Shown here: positions 26,601 to 34,748 of the stretch, piece by piece
Layout of the letters: every line of letters begins with the position of its first letter
How positions within the stretch are numbered: the stretch's first letter is position 1
NCBI GenBank assembly: GCA_030530425.1
Contig: JAUMVA010000001.1
Location: 102,881-166,880 of the forward strand
DNA: 64,000 nt
Origin: Candidatus Saccharimonadota bacterium
GTDB taxonomy: Bacteria; Patescibacteriota; Saccharimonadia; Saccharimonadales; Saccharimonadaceae
Direction: 5' to 3'
Translations under genes and position numbers: made by a program
Notes under the pieces: generated by a model
What the model was told of the DNA's origin: nothing
Database searches by the model: none
The model's input: the letters and a program-made list of their open reading frames with translations, nothing else

Positions 26601-26875
26601 CAACAGGGCTAACTGATGGGCATATTTTAGAAAAAGAAAATCCATTGACAATTTATGGGCCAGTACGTGCTAAAACTATTCGTTTTCGTCGAACTTATGG
26701 TTCAGGTGTTAAAGGTGATAATTTGAAAAATCTTAGCGCAAACAAAGATCAATTTACTGAAGCAGCTGAGCGATTTGTTGATACAGCAGACACTTATATC
26801 TGGTCCTATTACAATTCTCTCGATAAAGGTCGTATCCAAACGGTCTATCTGCGTGAGGTAGCACCGAGGTATTAA
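23618..26875 (+). CDS. Large secreted, Cys-rich surface protein (1085 aa)
   Basis: 1085 residues with an N-terminal signal peptide: basic MYHKRHFLNKLVK, hydrophobic FALPMFVCALFSLFFVS, probable cleavage after AMA (residue 39). No further clear membrane helix. Residues about 570-632 are a cysteine-rich block (CADFC, CNCKTC, CNCDTC, several His), a possible metal-binding or disulfide knot. Residues about 940-1040 look like a right-handed beta-helix or polymer-like repeat (HYYDSDKVEITGNIA, KKDLVINDNVTEINAWLLVG). No family recognised. AAGGAGA before ATG 23618 fixes the start. Only 3 nt separate it from the next gene, so the two products probably act together at the cell surface. Confidence 0.75.
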   Translation: MYHKRHFLNKLVKFALPMFVCALFSLFFVSASNDGFAMAKSKTKSGSDFESIFGDYYKGKGKKYGAVAYYDVHGNDIKSKHIQSLTTYRPSEYTPNNIFTNVIKPKTGGKQKGVTGEPYYALPTTSLAEPIGKLKPDEIKALYKGASSTVKNSAIYYFDNVKGFFDNIETKFKSEKDAHRRRGLEFILHSAAGIKYNEADKAKRYEEFKKNGGFGEMNVRMTLQMMRSKEIAQYDEDNSGDEKLSEGKKNKKDPIFINVGKTNTAYVDGRQVMTEEPKKRTINNNIVAYEDNNIQDSLVVVMWAKRGGEYKPLWILRLQCANPIGASTLEGHCEEAYGVSVSADKKSVNLPKNGKTTVTFKYNITKDEEGFSSDNTKVNYNIFAGSAPKTNDLSISEANIKRQKSSTGGKVDDFKNPGGDTKKVSTSAPKGIKKTDSYYEETVEISEDTKSKNWFETSPGVSGIVCRRITAKPGEGVKVKKGDTCPNLVGDDSECVTIKLGTMDPDGGLFVNDLVPNIASIGTPINEQYNGINSYVLRPAQFTQRNKTINASSGWHANDSTSARDEFVKNVKKGCADFCSDDKHHRRECGITGMNPVPNSTSCNCKTCHDKEGWPYACNCDTCYQYSGTGTCSYKYRKINNAKWEITKFIVRPEDSTPEKIGMSSKTGTDKNPCQYYRAEAIKQGAKANNIKCDTYRSGTFNSDNINTYHVDNGFENPYNNSQTEFSTSFNTFTIITPATGGINEKVKSALNAGGMAQYTVENDLPVGSKVCFGLSMDPWLDCDSDGNCPGGVTKTGDWRHSAPKCFIVSKKPYFSVENGMILTNGKILTNINLRDNGQIKTGSWSEYATIARKSISSNFATNAATFGGTNNPKDKWNYLTFANNPENGNFDTNPTGQMINPISFFRNNAPPNDDSVKYANTTIHRHKNDTKINSGLAPGVHYYDSDKVEITGNIARAANGQQIVIVAKKDLVINDNVTEINAWLLVGGQLATSPTGLTDGHILEKENPLTIYGPVRAKTIRFRRTYGSGVKGDNLKNLSANKDQFTEAAERFVDTADTYIWSYYNSLDKGRIQTVYLREVAPRY

Positions 26876-26878
26876 AGC

Positions 26879-29800
26879 GTGGCGGATTTTAATCCTAATC
26901 CTGAAGAACGGCAAGCTGAAAAACGTTTTGAATTCGATCCATTAAGCCAGCAACGTGCTCAAAATTTACGTCAGGCTGAGCAATCCGGATCTGATTCAGG
27001 TAATGATTTTTCCTATGATAATACCGCTGATCAAGCCCGTCAGGCTGAGCAGTCTGGATCTGATGAGGATTTTGGTTATCAAAAAAGTGTGCAAGATACT
27101 AATGCGCGCAGTAATAAAACTGGGTGGCGAGGTAAGCTATCCGGTGCTGTCAAAAAAGGTGGTCCAGTAGCAGCAGTGGCAGGGATGTTAATTGGTGGTA
27201 GCATGATGATGAGTGCTATTATGACACCAGCCTTGGCTGTGAATCATTTTTACGAACTATTAACTGAAAAATTTAATTATCAGGAATTCACAAATTCAAT
27301 TCGAATAAGAAAACTTGGCTTGGGTAAATGGAAGAGCAAAGTAACTACTAAATATGGTTTTGGCTTAAAAAAAGAGCGATTTTCTTCAATAAGCGAATCT
27401 CAGATGAAACAGTTTAAAAAAGCTGGTTTCAATATTGAAGCTGATGAGACTAAAAGTTTGCTTGGTCGAAAGCGTTACAAGATAAAAAGCATGGAACTTA
27501 TCGATAATCCGACGAACACAAAAATTAAAGTTTCTTCGCCAGCGGAGCTTGACGCAGCCTATAAGAATCCAGTTTTTCGGAAGCATTATAAACAAGGTAC
27601 TAGGGGTTCGTTTGGACAATTTTCTGATTCAATTATAGATAAAGTTCGTCAAAAAATTGGACTTTCTAAATCTTCGATTGATTCAACTAAGTCTAAAACT
27701 AATCCTAACGATCCCGATGCTGATGATACAAAAAGCCGTACCAAAGCCGATTTAGACGACGCTTTAGACGAACGAGTTAATGGTAAAATGGATGATTTTG
27801 ATGGACAGAGCCAGAAGTTTAAGCAGAAAATCGATGAAGCGACTAGTGGTGGCAAAGCCACAACTAATGTTGACGACGTTAATGCCGCTAAGAGCTTAAA
27901 GGATATGGCAGATGAAACCAATAAAACGGTTAAAACTAAAACCAAGTTTAAGCCTGGTAAAGCACTTGGGGCTGTGGCAAATGTGGTAGATAAAGTTGGT
28001 GATCTGTGTGGAATTGCGCAGATGATTAGCACGGCGATTTATGCAGGGAAGGTGGTTTATGGGTCGAGTTTAGCACGCTATGCGTTCACTTTCTTGTCAA
28101 TGGATGATAAAATCCGCTCAGGTGATGCAACCGAGGAAGAGATTGCCTATTTTGGTAATAAATTAATGGCAACAAAAACTTTTCAAGACGGTAGTGGTAA
28201 TGTCGACTACTCAAACACTGCTTTTGATTCGTTTGGCTATGATTACATTTCGAATAAATATTCGACCAAAGAAACTGTTGATGGTGGAAAAACAACCAGC
28301 AAGCCAACTCTCGATGCAAACGCTAAGAACTATCAGATTGGGGCGGGAAATGAACTTATCAATCTTTATCGCGAAGTCATTGAAAAGCTCGGTAACGGGA
28401 CTGAGATTTGTAATATAGCCGTAAGTCCAGGTGGAATGGCAGCTCAGGCAGCAATAGGTATTGTAATGTTTGGTTTGGCGGTTGTGTCTGGTGGTGTTAG
28501 TTTATTGCCGATGCTGATAGGTGGAGTCTCGCAACTAGCTATGTTTGGTTTGAGATCTTACGTTCAACAAAAGATTTCTGCGGCTATGACTGGTAATGTG
28601 GTTGGTTCACAAACTGAAGGCGAAGATATGGGTAATGCTTTAGCGTCGGGTAGTGGATATGCCATGGGACAGATTGCTCGAGTTGGCGCTAATATGCCAA
28701 TGGATAAAACCGCAGCCCTAGCTTATTTAAACGAATATCAGAGTTATATTGCGGAAGTCGGCGAGGAAATTCGAGCAACTAGTAGTCCGTTTGATATTAG
28801 CTCGCGTCATACGATGATGGGATCAATTGTAGCTAATTTTATGCCGCAAATTGCTAAAATGCATACTTTTACAGGTAAAATTAACAGCTTATTCCAAGTT
28901 GCTAGAATGTCGTTGATTGGTTTGACACCAGTCAGCAGTGCAGCAACTTTAGTTAATAACCAAAGTTACCTTGAGATGTGTGATGATTCAAGCTTACCGA
29001 ACGCAGCTTTTGATCCGTATTGTAACCCAGTGTTGGGTTTGCCGGTGAATAATATTGATAGTCAGGACTATACACCTGAAGCGGTGATTGAATGGTTCGA
29101 AAGTCGGCCGAGGGAGACGTTTAGAAAGTGGTTTAAACCAGTCGATGCCAGTGGCAATGATTGTTATATTAAAAACGGCGATCCAAATTATGATCGAACT
29201 ACTTACTTATACAGCTCAGCGGCAAAGAATAATGAATGTCCAGATGATTATCAATGGCGAATTAATGACTTGGCTAAAGAGGATGGCTGGAAGTGGATAT
29301 GTGATCCAAATAAAGTTCCACTTGGTGGTGTTTGCAAGGATCCAGAAACCTATGACTGGATGAAAAAAGACCCTTGGAAAGAAAATGAGTCCGTCACTAA
29401 TGCAAAATCTTATGCTATACTAGGAGAGAAAGGTGGTAATGACTTATATAATCACTCGTTAAACTGTGTTTATCGACCAGATGATACTCCGTGGGGAGCT
29501 GATGGTCTAGTTGATACCAACAGCAAATCGAAGTTCAGTTGGTTTGATGAACGATCAGAGCTTGGTGGTGCGACCTGGAGAGAAGCTTATGATAATGGTC
29601 AGAGTTGTGTGATTACAGATGGCGATAAACCTGAAAAAAGAATGCAAAAGATTATGTTCTCGCTTTACTTTATGGATGAACGCTTACAGTGCATGATTGA
29701 TGGCGGCAATGATTGCCAGATCGAAAAGAATAGCTATTATGACATCACCAACCCAACTGGTAATTCAGATGGCTCGAATGGCTTGCCTGGTGGTACCGGA

Positions 29801-30310
29801 ACTGTTTTGACTAGTGGCACAACAGAACAAAAATTAGCAGCTCTGTTTCCGAATGGCGTGCCGACATCAGAGTCAGAGATGCAGCCTTATCTAACAGAAG
29901 TCGAAGTTACATTAGCAGATGAGAATGGTAATGATAGAAAGCGAAAATTGAAAGTTCATAAAGCCCTAGAAGAACAAGTTAAAACTATCATGGATAAGAT
30001 CAATAAAGATAGGTTTCCAGTTAAAAGTATCTATTGTTATGATTGGCGTGGAATGTCTACTGACGCTTCTAAACAATCACATCACAGCTATGGCACAGCC
30101 TGTGATATTAATCCAGACGAAAATCCTTGCTATGATGCAAGAAGCGGAACTTTTTGTTACAAAGGTACTTACGCGCCTGGCGTTAATAAGTTCTCGATTC
30201 CGAAAGACGGTGCGGTAGTAAGGGCCTTTGAAGAAGCTGGATGGGTGTGGGGCGGCAAGTGGACTAATGGTGTTACAGATTATATGCATTTTTCTTACAC
30301 TGGCTATTAG
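26879..30310 (+). CDS. Large membrane protein with C-terminal M15 peptidase domain (1143 aa)
   Basis: 1143 residues from GTG 26879 with GAGG about 8 nt upstream. Order: a polar cytoplasmic tail with two copies of RQAEQSGSD (about 31-65), a membrane helix (VAAVAGMLIGGSMMMSAIMT, about 97-117), a charged Asp/Lys linker (about 255-350), a hydrophobic hairpin (IGIVMFGLAVVSGGVSLLPM and onward, about 522-560), an extracytoplasmic region with scattered Cys/Trp, and a final M15-type zinc peptidase domain. In that domain the ligands are visible: SHHSYGTACDIN (His and Asp, about 1065-1077) and DYMHFSYT (His, about 1135). M15 enzymes such as VanY and endolysins cut peptidoglycan stem peptides. Cell-wall cleavage, of itself or of a host cell, is inferred. 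A terminator follows. Confidence 0.8.
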   Translation: MADFNPNPEERQAEKRFEFDPLSQQRAQNLRQAEQSGSDSGNDFSYDNTADQARQAEQSGSDEDFGYQKSVQDTNARSNKTGWRGKLSGAVKKGGPVAAVAGMLIGGSMMMSAIMTPALAVNHFYELLTEKFNYQEFTNSIRIRKLGLGKWKSKVTTKYGFGLKKERFSSISESQMKQFKKAGFNIEADETKSLLGRKRYKIKSMELIDNPTNTKIKVSSPAELDAAYKNPVFRKHYKQGTRGSFGQFSDSIIDKVRQKIGLSKSSIDSTKSKTNPNDPDADDTKSRTKADLDDALDERVNGKMDDFDGQSQKFKQKIDEATSGGKATTNVDDVNAAKSLKDMADETNKTVKTKTKFKPGKALGAVANVVDKVGDLCGIAQMISTAIYAGKVVYGSSLARYAFTFLSMDDKIRSGDATEEEIAYFGNKLMATKTFQDGSGNVDYSNTAFDSFGYDYISNKYSTKETVDGGKTTSKPTLDANAKNYQIGAGNELINLYREVIEKLGNGTEICNIAVSPGGMAAQAAIGIVMFGLAVVSGGVSLLPMLIGGVSQLAMFGLRSYVQQKISAAMTGNVVGSQTEGEDMGNALASGSGYAMGQIARVGANMPMDKTAALAYLNEYQSYIAEVGEEIRATSSPFDISSRHTMMGSIVANFMPQIAKMHTFTGKINSLFQVARMSLIGLTPVSSAATLVNNQSYLEMCDDSSLPNAAFDPYCNPVLGLPVNNIDSQDYTPEAVIEWFESRPRETFRKWFKPVDASGNDCYIKNGDPNYDRTTYLYSSAAKNNECPDDYQWRINDLAKEDGWKWICDPNKVPLGGVCKDPETYDWMKKDPWKENESVTNAKSYAILGEKGGNDLYNHSLNCVYRPDDTPWGADGLVDTNSKSKFSWFDERSELGGATWREAYDNGQSCVITDGDKPEKRMQKIMFSLYFMDERLQCMIDGGNDCQIEKNSYYDITNPTGNSDGSNGLPGGTGTVLTSGTTEQKLAALFPNGVPTSESEMQPYLTEVEVTLADENGNDRKRKLKVHKALEEQVKTIMDKINKDRFPVKSIYCYDWRGMSTDASKQSHHSYGTACDINPDENPCYDARSGTFCYKGTYAPGVNKFSIPKDGAVVRAFEEAGWVWGGKWTNGVTDYMHFSYTGY

Positions 30311-30317
30311 AAAAATA

Positions 30318-30345
30318 AAACCTCTCTGGTAACACAGAGAGGTTT
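30318..30345. terminator. Bidirectional terminator after the M15 gene
   Basis: 11-bp perfect stem AAACCTCTCTG / CAGAGAGGTTT, loop GTAACA. It also ends the convergent lipoprotein gene, whose stop is at 30352-30354. Confidence 0.8.
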
Positions 30346-30351
30346 AGTTTA

Positions 30352-31443
30352 TCACTTTCTTTCTATTACATAGGAGAGAGCATTACACTCTATTAGCTCT
30401 CCGTTATATTTGTACTGAGTGTCTTGGCTGTGATCAACCACAGTTACTTTGCATTCAGTATCGTCTTTTCTGCCTAGATAAACTCCTTCAAAGACTACAT
30501 GGTCATCTGGTTTAAAGGCATAATGTCCTATATAATCATTACCAGTTAGACCTGTTCTAAGTCCAGTTGCACTTTTATAAATAACTTCACCGTTTACGGA
30601 TAATTCAAAACTATCTAGTGAATATGAATCTCCAAACTGGTGCTCATTATTACGTATATAAACTGGGAAAAACTTCTTCCCATTCACCGTATAATTAATA
30701 CTGTAGAATTCGACATCTCTCTTATTTCGAGGACAGTCTTGTTCTAACTTGTGGACCGTCAGCGGATTAGCGATTTCTTTCTCGGCATAGTAAAGGTTAA
30801 TGTATAACCGACCTTCGTTAGGTTTATTTCTATCGGCAACATTAAGGTTTGCATCTTCGAGGCTAAAAGTTACTTCCTCTAGAACATAACCTTCTTCGGA
30901 AGCAACTTCTTTTATGTCGATATCTACCAAACGTACTTTAGAAAACGCTTGGTCCGTTTCGTCGTCACTGATAGCTTCTCCACTTTTCGTTCTATCTATA
31001 AAATCATAGACATTAGGTGAAATATTAGGGTTAAGCAATTCGTTCTCGATAACAGAATGATGTCCAAGAAAATTATTTCCTTGGTTTGGATTCTTATATT
31101 CATCAAATGACCTTCGATCGCCATAGACATTAGCTCGACATTCGAACTTGCCGTCGAAATAGATATCGACGGTTGATTTTGGTTGGAATGACTTATCTAC
31201 ACTTTTCATTCTGCGGTAGAAGCCACGCACCTCTACCGGATATTTGCTCAGATTTCCGTCATAAACAACATAATTATACGTACTTACGTTATTTGTATCG
31301 CAATACTTATAATAGATATTGCCCTCGGACATACCGTGTTCGTTGACTGCTTTAGGGTTTTTAATACTTTTGATGTTATTATCAAAAGTGCAACCAACTA
31401 ATAACATAGAAATCGCGAACAATGCTAAAAACATTTTTTTCAT
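30352..31443 (-). CDS. Orphan lipoprotein, 363 aa
   Basis: 363 residues from the ATG at 31441-31443, chosen over an in-frame ATG 45 nt upstream because AAAGGAGGG precedes it. The signal peptide MKKMFLALFAISMLLVGC has a lipobox (LVGC), so Cys18 is the likely lipidated residue. The mature part is polar and beta-rich, with several Cys, and has two similar-looking beta segments around 135-190 and 275-330 (both with NxxLGHH / NDYIGHY-type turns). No family recognised. It is a lone unit with a perfect-consensus promoter, a leader of about 80 nt and a terminator shared with the M15 gene. Its base composition is somewhat less AT-biased in the coding part than its neighbours. Confidence 0.75.
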   Translation of the reverse strand: MKKMFLALFAISMLLVGCTFDNNIKSIKNPKAVNEHGMSEGNIYYKYCDTNNVSTYNYVVYDGNLSKYPVEVRGFYRRMKSVDKSFQPKSTVDIYFDGKFECRANVYGDRRSFDEYKNPNQGNNFLGHHSVIENELLNPNISPNVYDFIDRTKSGEAISDDETDQAFSKVRLVDIDIKEVASEEGYVLEEVTFSLEDANLNVADRNKPNEGRLYINLYYAEKEIANPLTVHKLEQDCPRNKRDVEFYSINYTVNGKKFFPVYIRNNEHQFGDSYSLDSFELSVNGEVIYKSATGLRTGLTGNDYIGHYAFKPDDHVVFEGVYLGRKDDTECKVTVVDHSQDTQYKYNGELIECNALSYVIERK

Positions 31444-31531
31444 AAAAATCCCTCCTTTAAAAAAATATAAGTTACATGACGCATTCATACCTTTTTATAT
31501 AATAGAAATATTAAGGTACTAATATATTATC

Positions 31532-31560
31532 ATTATATCAGAAAATACACTTCTTGTCAA
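31532..31560 (-). promoter_or_regulatory. Perfect-consensus promoter of the lipoprotein gene
   Basis: Minus strand TTGACA (31555-31560), 17-nt spacer ending TGA, TATAAT (31532-31537). It is an exact consensus and also an extended -10. Leader about 80 nt. Confidence 0.85.
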
Positions 31561-31570
31561 TAGAGGTGAT

Positions 31571-31599
31571 TTAACAGCGGTTAGGCTTTGTGATAAAAT
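31571..31599 (+). promoter_or_regulatory. Leaderless promoter of murL-like/murD
   Basis: TTAACA (31571-31576), 17-nt spacer ending TGTGA, TAAAAT (31594-31599), then ATGGTT and ATG at 31606. Placing +1 about 7 nt after the box selects the ATG at 31606 and makes the earlier ATG at 31600 part of the promoter. Confidence 0.8.
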
Positions 31600-31605
31600 A
31601 TGGTT

Positions 31606-33027
31606 ATGACATTTCAAGAATTGCGTGCAAAATACAATAAGATAATTTTTCATGGTTGGTGGACTGAACGACGTGAAGGTAGACTAACCTTGGAGTTTGA
31701 TTATGAGTTAGTCGCATCTGAGTCAGAAAATGATAATATTCGATTCAAACATTGCTTGAGTTTAGCCCGTCGACAAGGTAGTTTGAAGAATGTTGATGGA
31801 CTTGACGGTCTGATTCTACGAATTGGCGTTATGGAATTGATAAACTACTGGAAACTAGCTTGTCCAGCGGTGATTGAACTAAAATGTGGTTATTTAAGTG
31901 ATGATGAGCAAGTTTTTTGGCGTAAGTTAATTTATAAAGGGCTTGGAGAGTTTATTTACTTAAATAGGCTGCATTTGCCGGAAGTGGCTGGTTTTGTGTT
32001 GACAGATAAAAATATTGTTGAATTTGTCACTAATCCGAATAAAAAGTTTGAGCGAATCGAACTAACCGATGATCTGTCAGGTAATTTAATTGCTGTTGGT
32101 GGTGGTAAGGATTCGGTAGTTTCGCTCGAGGTTTTGCGTAATCAAAAGGCGGATAACTTGCCTTTGATTGTTAATGCGCAATGGCTAAAAAATAACGACG
32201 AGGCGCTTTATGGTGATGCAGCGGCTGATTGTGTCAAAATTGCTGGTTATGATGATGGTTTAGAGATTGATCGGATGATTGATCCAAAACTAATGGAGCT
32301 AAATCAGCAAGGATTTTTAAATGGTCATGTGCCATTTTCAGCTATTTTAGCCTTTATTAGTGTGTTAGGGGCGGTGCTGACTGGTAAAAAAAATGTGGTC
32401 ATGTCAAATGAAAGTAGCGCTAACGAATCATCAGTGCCGGGGACTGATTTTAATCATCAATATTCAAAAAGCGTTGAATTTGAAGCTGATTTTCGTAATT
32501 TCTTGAACAAATTCGTATTAACTGGGGTGGAATATTTCAGTTTACTGCGACCACTTGAAGAATTACAAATTGCGGAGCTGTTTAGTCATTATCAACAATA
32601 TCACCAAGATTTTCGTAGTTGTAATGTTGGTAAACGAACAAACACTTGGTGCGGACGCTGTCCAAAATGCTTATTCGTGTTTATTATGTTGGCAGCTTTT
32701 ATGGATTATTCAGATGTAGTGGCGATTTTTAATAAAGATTTATTAGCGGACAGTAAATTACGGTTTATTTTTCGACAATTATTAGGTCTAGAAGAGACGA
32801 AACCGTTCGAATGTGTCGGGACGGTAAGTGAAGTTCGTCGGGCAATGAGAATGATAGTTGAGCGAAATTGGTCTGAAGCCGACGCGGCTGATTTACCAGT
32901 TTTAGTGCAAGAATTTATAACGGCAAAGTTACCTGATTTAGCAATGATAGTCAATGAACAACATTTTGTTCCAAAAGAATTACTAACAAAATTAATTGAC
33001 GAAGAAAAGAAATATGGACTTCTATAA
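31606..33027 (+). CDS. murL: MurL-like UDP-MurNAc-L-Ala-L-Glu epimerase
   Basis: 473 residues, soluble. A PP-loop-like ATP motif LIAVGGGKDSVVSLEVL (about 165-182) and a C-terminal cysteine cluster NTWCGRCPKCLF (about 347-358) are the main landmarks, with SNESSANESSVPG between them. In Xanthomonas, MurL epimerises the terminal L-Glu of UDP-MurNAc-L-Ala-L-Glu to D-Glu, after MurD2 has added L-Glu, bypassing glutamate racemase. Here the next gene is a MurD-type ligase overlapping by 14 nt, the same pairing. The name rests on this pairing, length and motif pattern. If wrong, it is still a PP-loop ATP-using enzyme of wall synthesis. The start at 31606 is set by the promoter. Confidence 0.72.
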   Translation: MTFQELRAKYNKIIFHGWWTERREGRLTLEFDYELVASESENDNIRFKHCLSLARRQGSLKNVDGLDGLILRIGVMELINYWKLACPAVIELKCGYLSDDEQVFWRKLIYKGLGEFIYLNRLHLPEVAGFVLTDKNIVEFVTNPNKKFERIELTDDLSGNLIAVGGGKDSVVSLEVLRNQKADNLPLIVNAQWLKNNDEALYGDAAADCVKIAGYDDGLEIDRMIDPKLMELNQQGFLNGHVPFSAILAFISVLGAVLTGKKNVVMSNESSANESSVPGTDFNHQYSKSVEFEADFRNFLNKFVLTGVEYFSLLRPLEELQIAELFSHYQQYHQDFRSCNVGKRTNTWCGRCPKCLFVFIMLAAFMDYSDVVAIFNKDLLADSKLRFIFRQLLGLEETKPFECVGTVSEVRRAMRMIVERNWSEADAADLPVLVQEFITAKLPDLAMIVNEQHFVPKELLTKLIDEEKKYGLL

Positions 33028-34390
33028 ACAACGTTATTGTGATAAAAAACTGGCTATTCTTGGATTTGGTCGGGAAGGGCGGTCAAGCTATCAGTTTCTA
33101 CGGCAACAAGTCGGCTTTACTGGTGAGATTACAATTATTGATGAAGATCTATTAGCTGTGAGTGATTGGCAAAAAAATAATCCTGATCCATTAGTTAAAC
33201 AACTGCAATTTTCAACAGACATGGCGATACAGTTGAATCAATTCGATTTGATTTTTCGCACACCAGGTTTTAGCTGCACAAAGTTAGTTGGGGTTGATGA
33301 CTATCGACTAACATCACAAACCAATGAGTTTCTACTGACACAAGGTAAACATACGATTGGCATTACTGGTACTAAGGGTAAAAGCACTACTAGCTCACTA
33401 GTTTTGGCGGTATTAAGTCGTCTTGGTCTACGAGTGAAAATGGTCGGTAATATTGGACAACCAGCCCTGGATCTACTAACCGAAAATAATGATGTTGATT
33501 GGTATGTATATGAAATTTCATCATTCCAGGCAGAAAATATTAGTTGTGCGCCAGCAATTGGGGTAGTGATTAATATTTTTGAAGAGCATTTAGATCACTA
33601 TGCCAATTTTGAACAATATATATCAGCAAAGATGAAGTTGATCAGTTCGATGGGACAAAAATTGGCAATTTACGGTTGCGATAATCAGCTATTAAAAACC
33701 AAGCGGGCCTTGATTCAAGCGGAAAGCGTGCGGAGTTTTGGCTTGTTAGAAAATAGATTAACTGATGCGGGTATTTATTTGGACGATCAACAAATTGTTA
33801 AAATTGATGAAGCTGGTCAAAAAAATGAGTTAATGCGGGTTGATTTTGGTCGGAAAATGTTGGGTCGTCATAATTTAATTAATGCGTTAGTGGCTTTATT
33901 GATAGCTGATTATTTAGTTGGCTTAACTAATGATAACTTGTTATTAGTGCAACAGGCGATAGCTGAGTTTAATGGTTTGGAACATCGGTTGGAATATGTT
34001 GGAAACTTTCGAGGCGTTGATTTTTATAATGATTCAATCTCAACTATTCCAGAAGCAATGGAGCAGGGAATAGAGGCGATAGATAATGTACAAACCGTAA
34101 TTATTGGTGGACAAGATCGAGGTATACATCGTCAGCAAATGATTGAATATCTCAATCAACGACCTAATCTAAAGATGATTTGTTTACCAGATACTGGGCA
34201 TCGGATTTTTGATCAACTAACTAACGAGAAATATCGTGTTGATAATCTTGATCAGGCAGTTAAAATTGCCTATCAAATTACTGACGCTGGGCAGGCATGT
34301 TTATTGTCGCCAGCTTCACCGAGTTATGGTTTTTTTAAAAATTTTGAAGATCGTGGCCGACAATTTAAACAATTAGTCAAACGATTTTAA
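33014..34390 (+). CDS. murD: UDP-N-acetylmuramoyl-L-alanine-glutamate ligase (MurD / MurD2)
   Basis: 458 residues from ATG 33014 (a TTG at 32996 would add six residues). Mur ligase with three domains: an N-terminal UDP-binding Rossmann domain (KLAILGFGREGRSSYQFL), a central ATPase domain with P-loop GITGTKGKSTTSS (about 112-124), YEISSFQAE and an NIFEEHLDHY segment, and a C-terminal domain with GLEHRLEYVG and FYNDSISTIPEA. It adds glutamate to UDP-MurNAc-L-Ala in the cytoplasm. If the upstream gene is MurL, the substrate would be L-Glu (MurD2 activity) rather than D-Glu. Overlap with the upstream gene implies coupled translation. Confidence 0.88.
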   Translation: MDFYKQRYCDKKLAILGFGREGRSSYQFLRQQVGFTGEITIIDEDLLAVSDWQKNNPDPLVKQLQFSTDMAIQLNQFDLIFRTPGFSCTKLVGVDDYRLTSQTNEFLLTQGKHTIGITGTKGKSTTSSLVLAVLSRLGLRVKMVGNIGQPALDLLTENNDVDWYVYEISSFQAENISCAPAIGVVINIFEEHLDHYANFEQYISAKMKLISSMGQKLAIYGCDNQLLKTKRALIQAESVRSFGLLENRLTDAGIYLDDQQIVKIDEAGQKNELMRVDFGRKMLGRHNLINALVALLIADYLVGLTNDNLLLVQQAIAEFNGLEHRLEYVGNFRGVDFYNDSISTIPEAMEQGIEAIDNVQTVIIGGQDRGIHRQQMIEYLNQRPNLKMICLPDTGHRIFDQLTNEKYRVDNLDQAVKIAYQITDAGQACLLSPASPSYGFFKNFEDRGRQFKQLVKRF

Positions 34391-34421
34391 CGAAACTATT
34401 TATCAGTTATAATGAATATGC

Positions 34422-34427
34422 TATAAT
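34422..34427 (+). promoter_or_regulatory. -10 box before the 97-aa gene
   Basis: TATAAT, with a weak TTTATC -35 at 34399-34404. Start near 34434, leader about 20 nt carrying AAGGG. Confidence 0.55.
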
Positions 34428-34453
34428 TACCTTAAGAATTATAAGGGAATGTT

Positions 34454-34747
34454 ATGGACCAACTTGAACAATTTATACGTGAAATTATCAAGATTAAAAA
34501 CACTACTTTAGATGCTGAAACTGAACAGGAATTAGTTGAAGAAATGGTGGATCGTTTAACTAATCAAATTAATCGTGATATTATCAATGCTTTACCAGAA
34601 GAAATGGTTACTGAAATTAATCAATTAATGGACAATAATGAAGAATCAGATAAGGTCTGGGAAGTTATTGAGCGGTCAGGAATTGATCAACAGGCGATTA
34701 TCGCCCGAACAATGATAAATTTTAGGCAGCAATATTTAGGAAAATAA
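34454..34747 (+). CDS. Small acidic helical protein, 97 aa (possibly DUF5663-like)
   Basis: 97 residues, acidic and all-helical, no cysteine, no membrane segment. AAGGG precedes the ATG. The text TLDAETEQELVEEMVDRLTNQ followed by a second helical pair resembles small CPR proteins filed as DUF5663, a family of unknown role; this is recall of pattern only. It is separated by one base from the 1485-residue gene that follows and is probably co-translated with it, so it may be a partner or chaperone of that protein. Confidence 0.68.
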   Translation: MDQLEQFIREIIKIKNTTLDAETEQELVEEMVDRLTNQINRDIINALPEEMVTEINQLMDNNEESDKVWEVIERSGIDQQAIIARTMINFRQQYLGK

Positions 34748-34748
34748 C

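Noticed and set aside
27649..28032. Antisense open frame of 127 codons within the M15 gene, and other antisense frames such as 18611-18973 and 61116-61454
   Set aside because: They mirror strong sense genes, lack ribosome sites and have composition expected of shadows.
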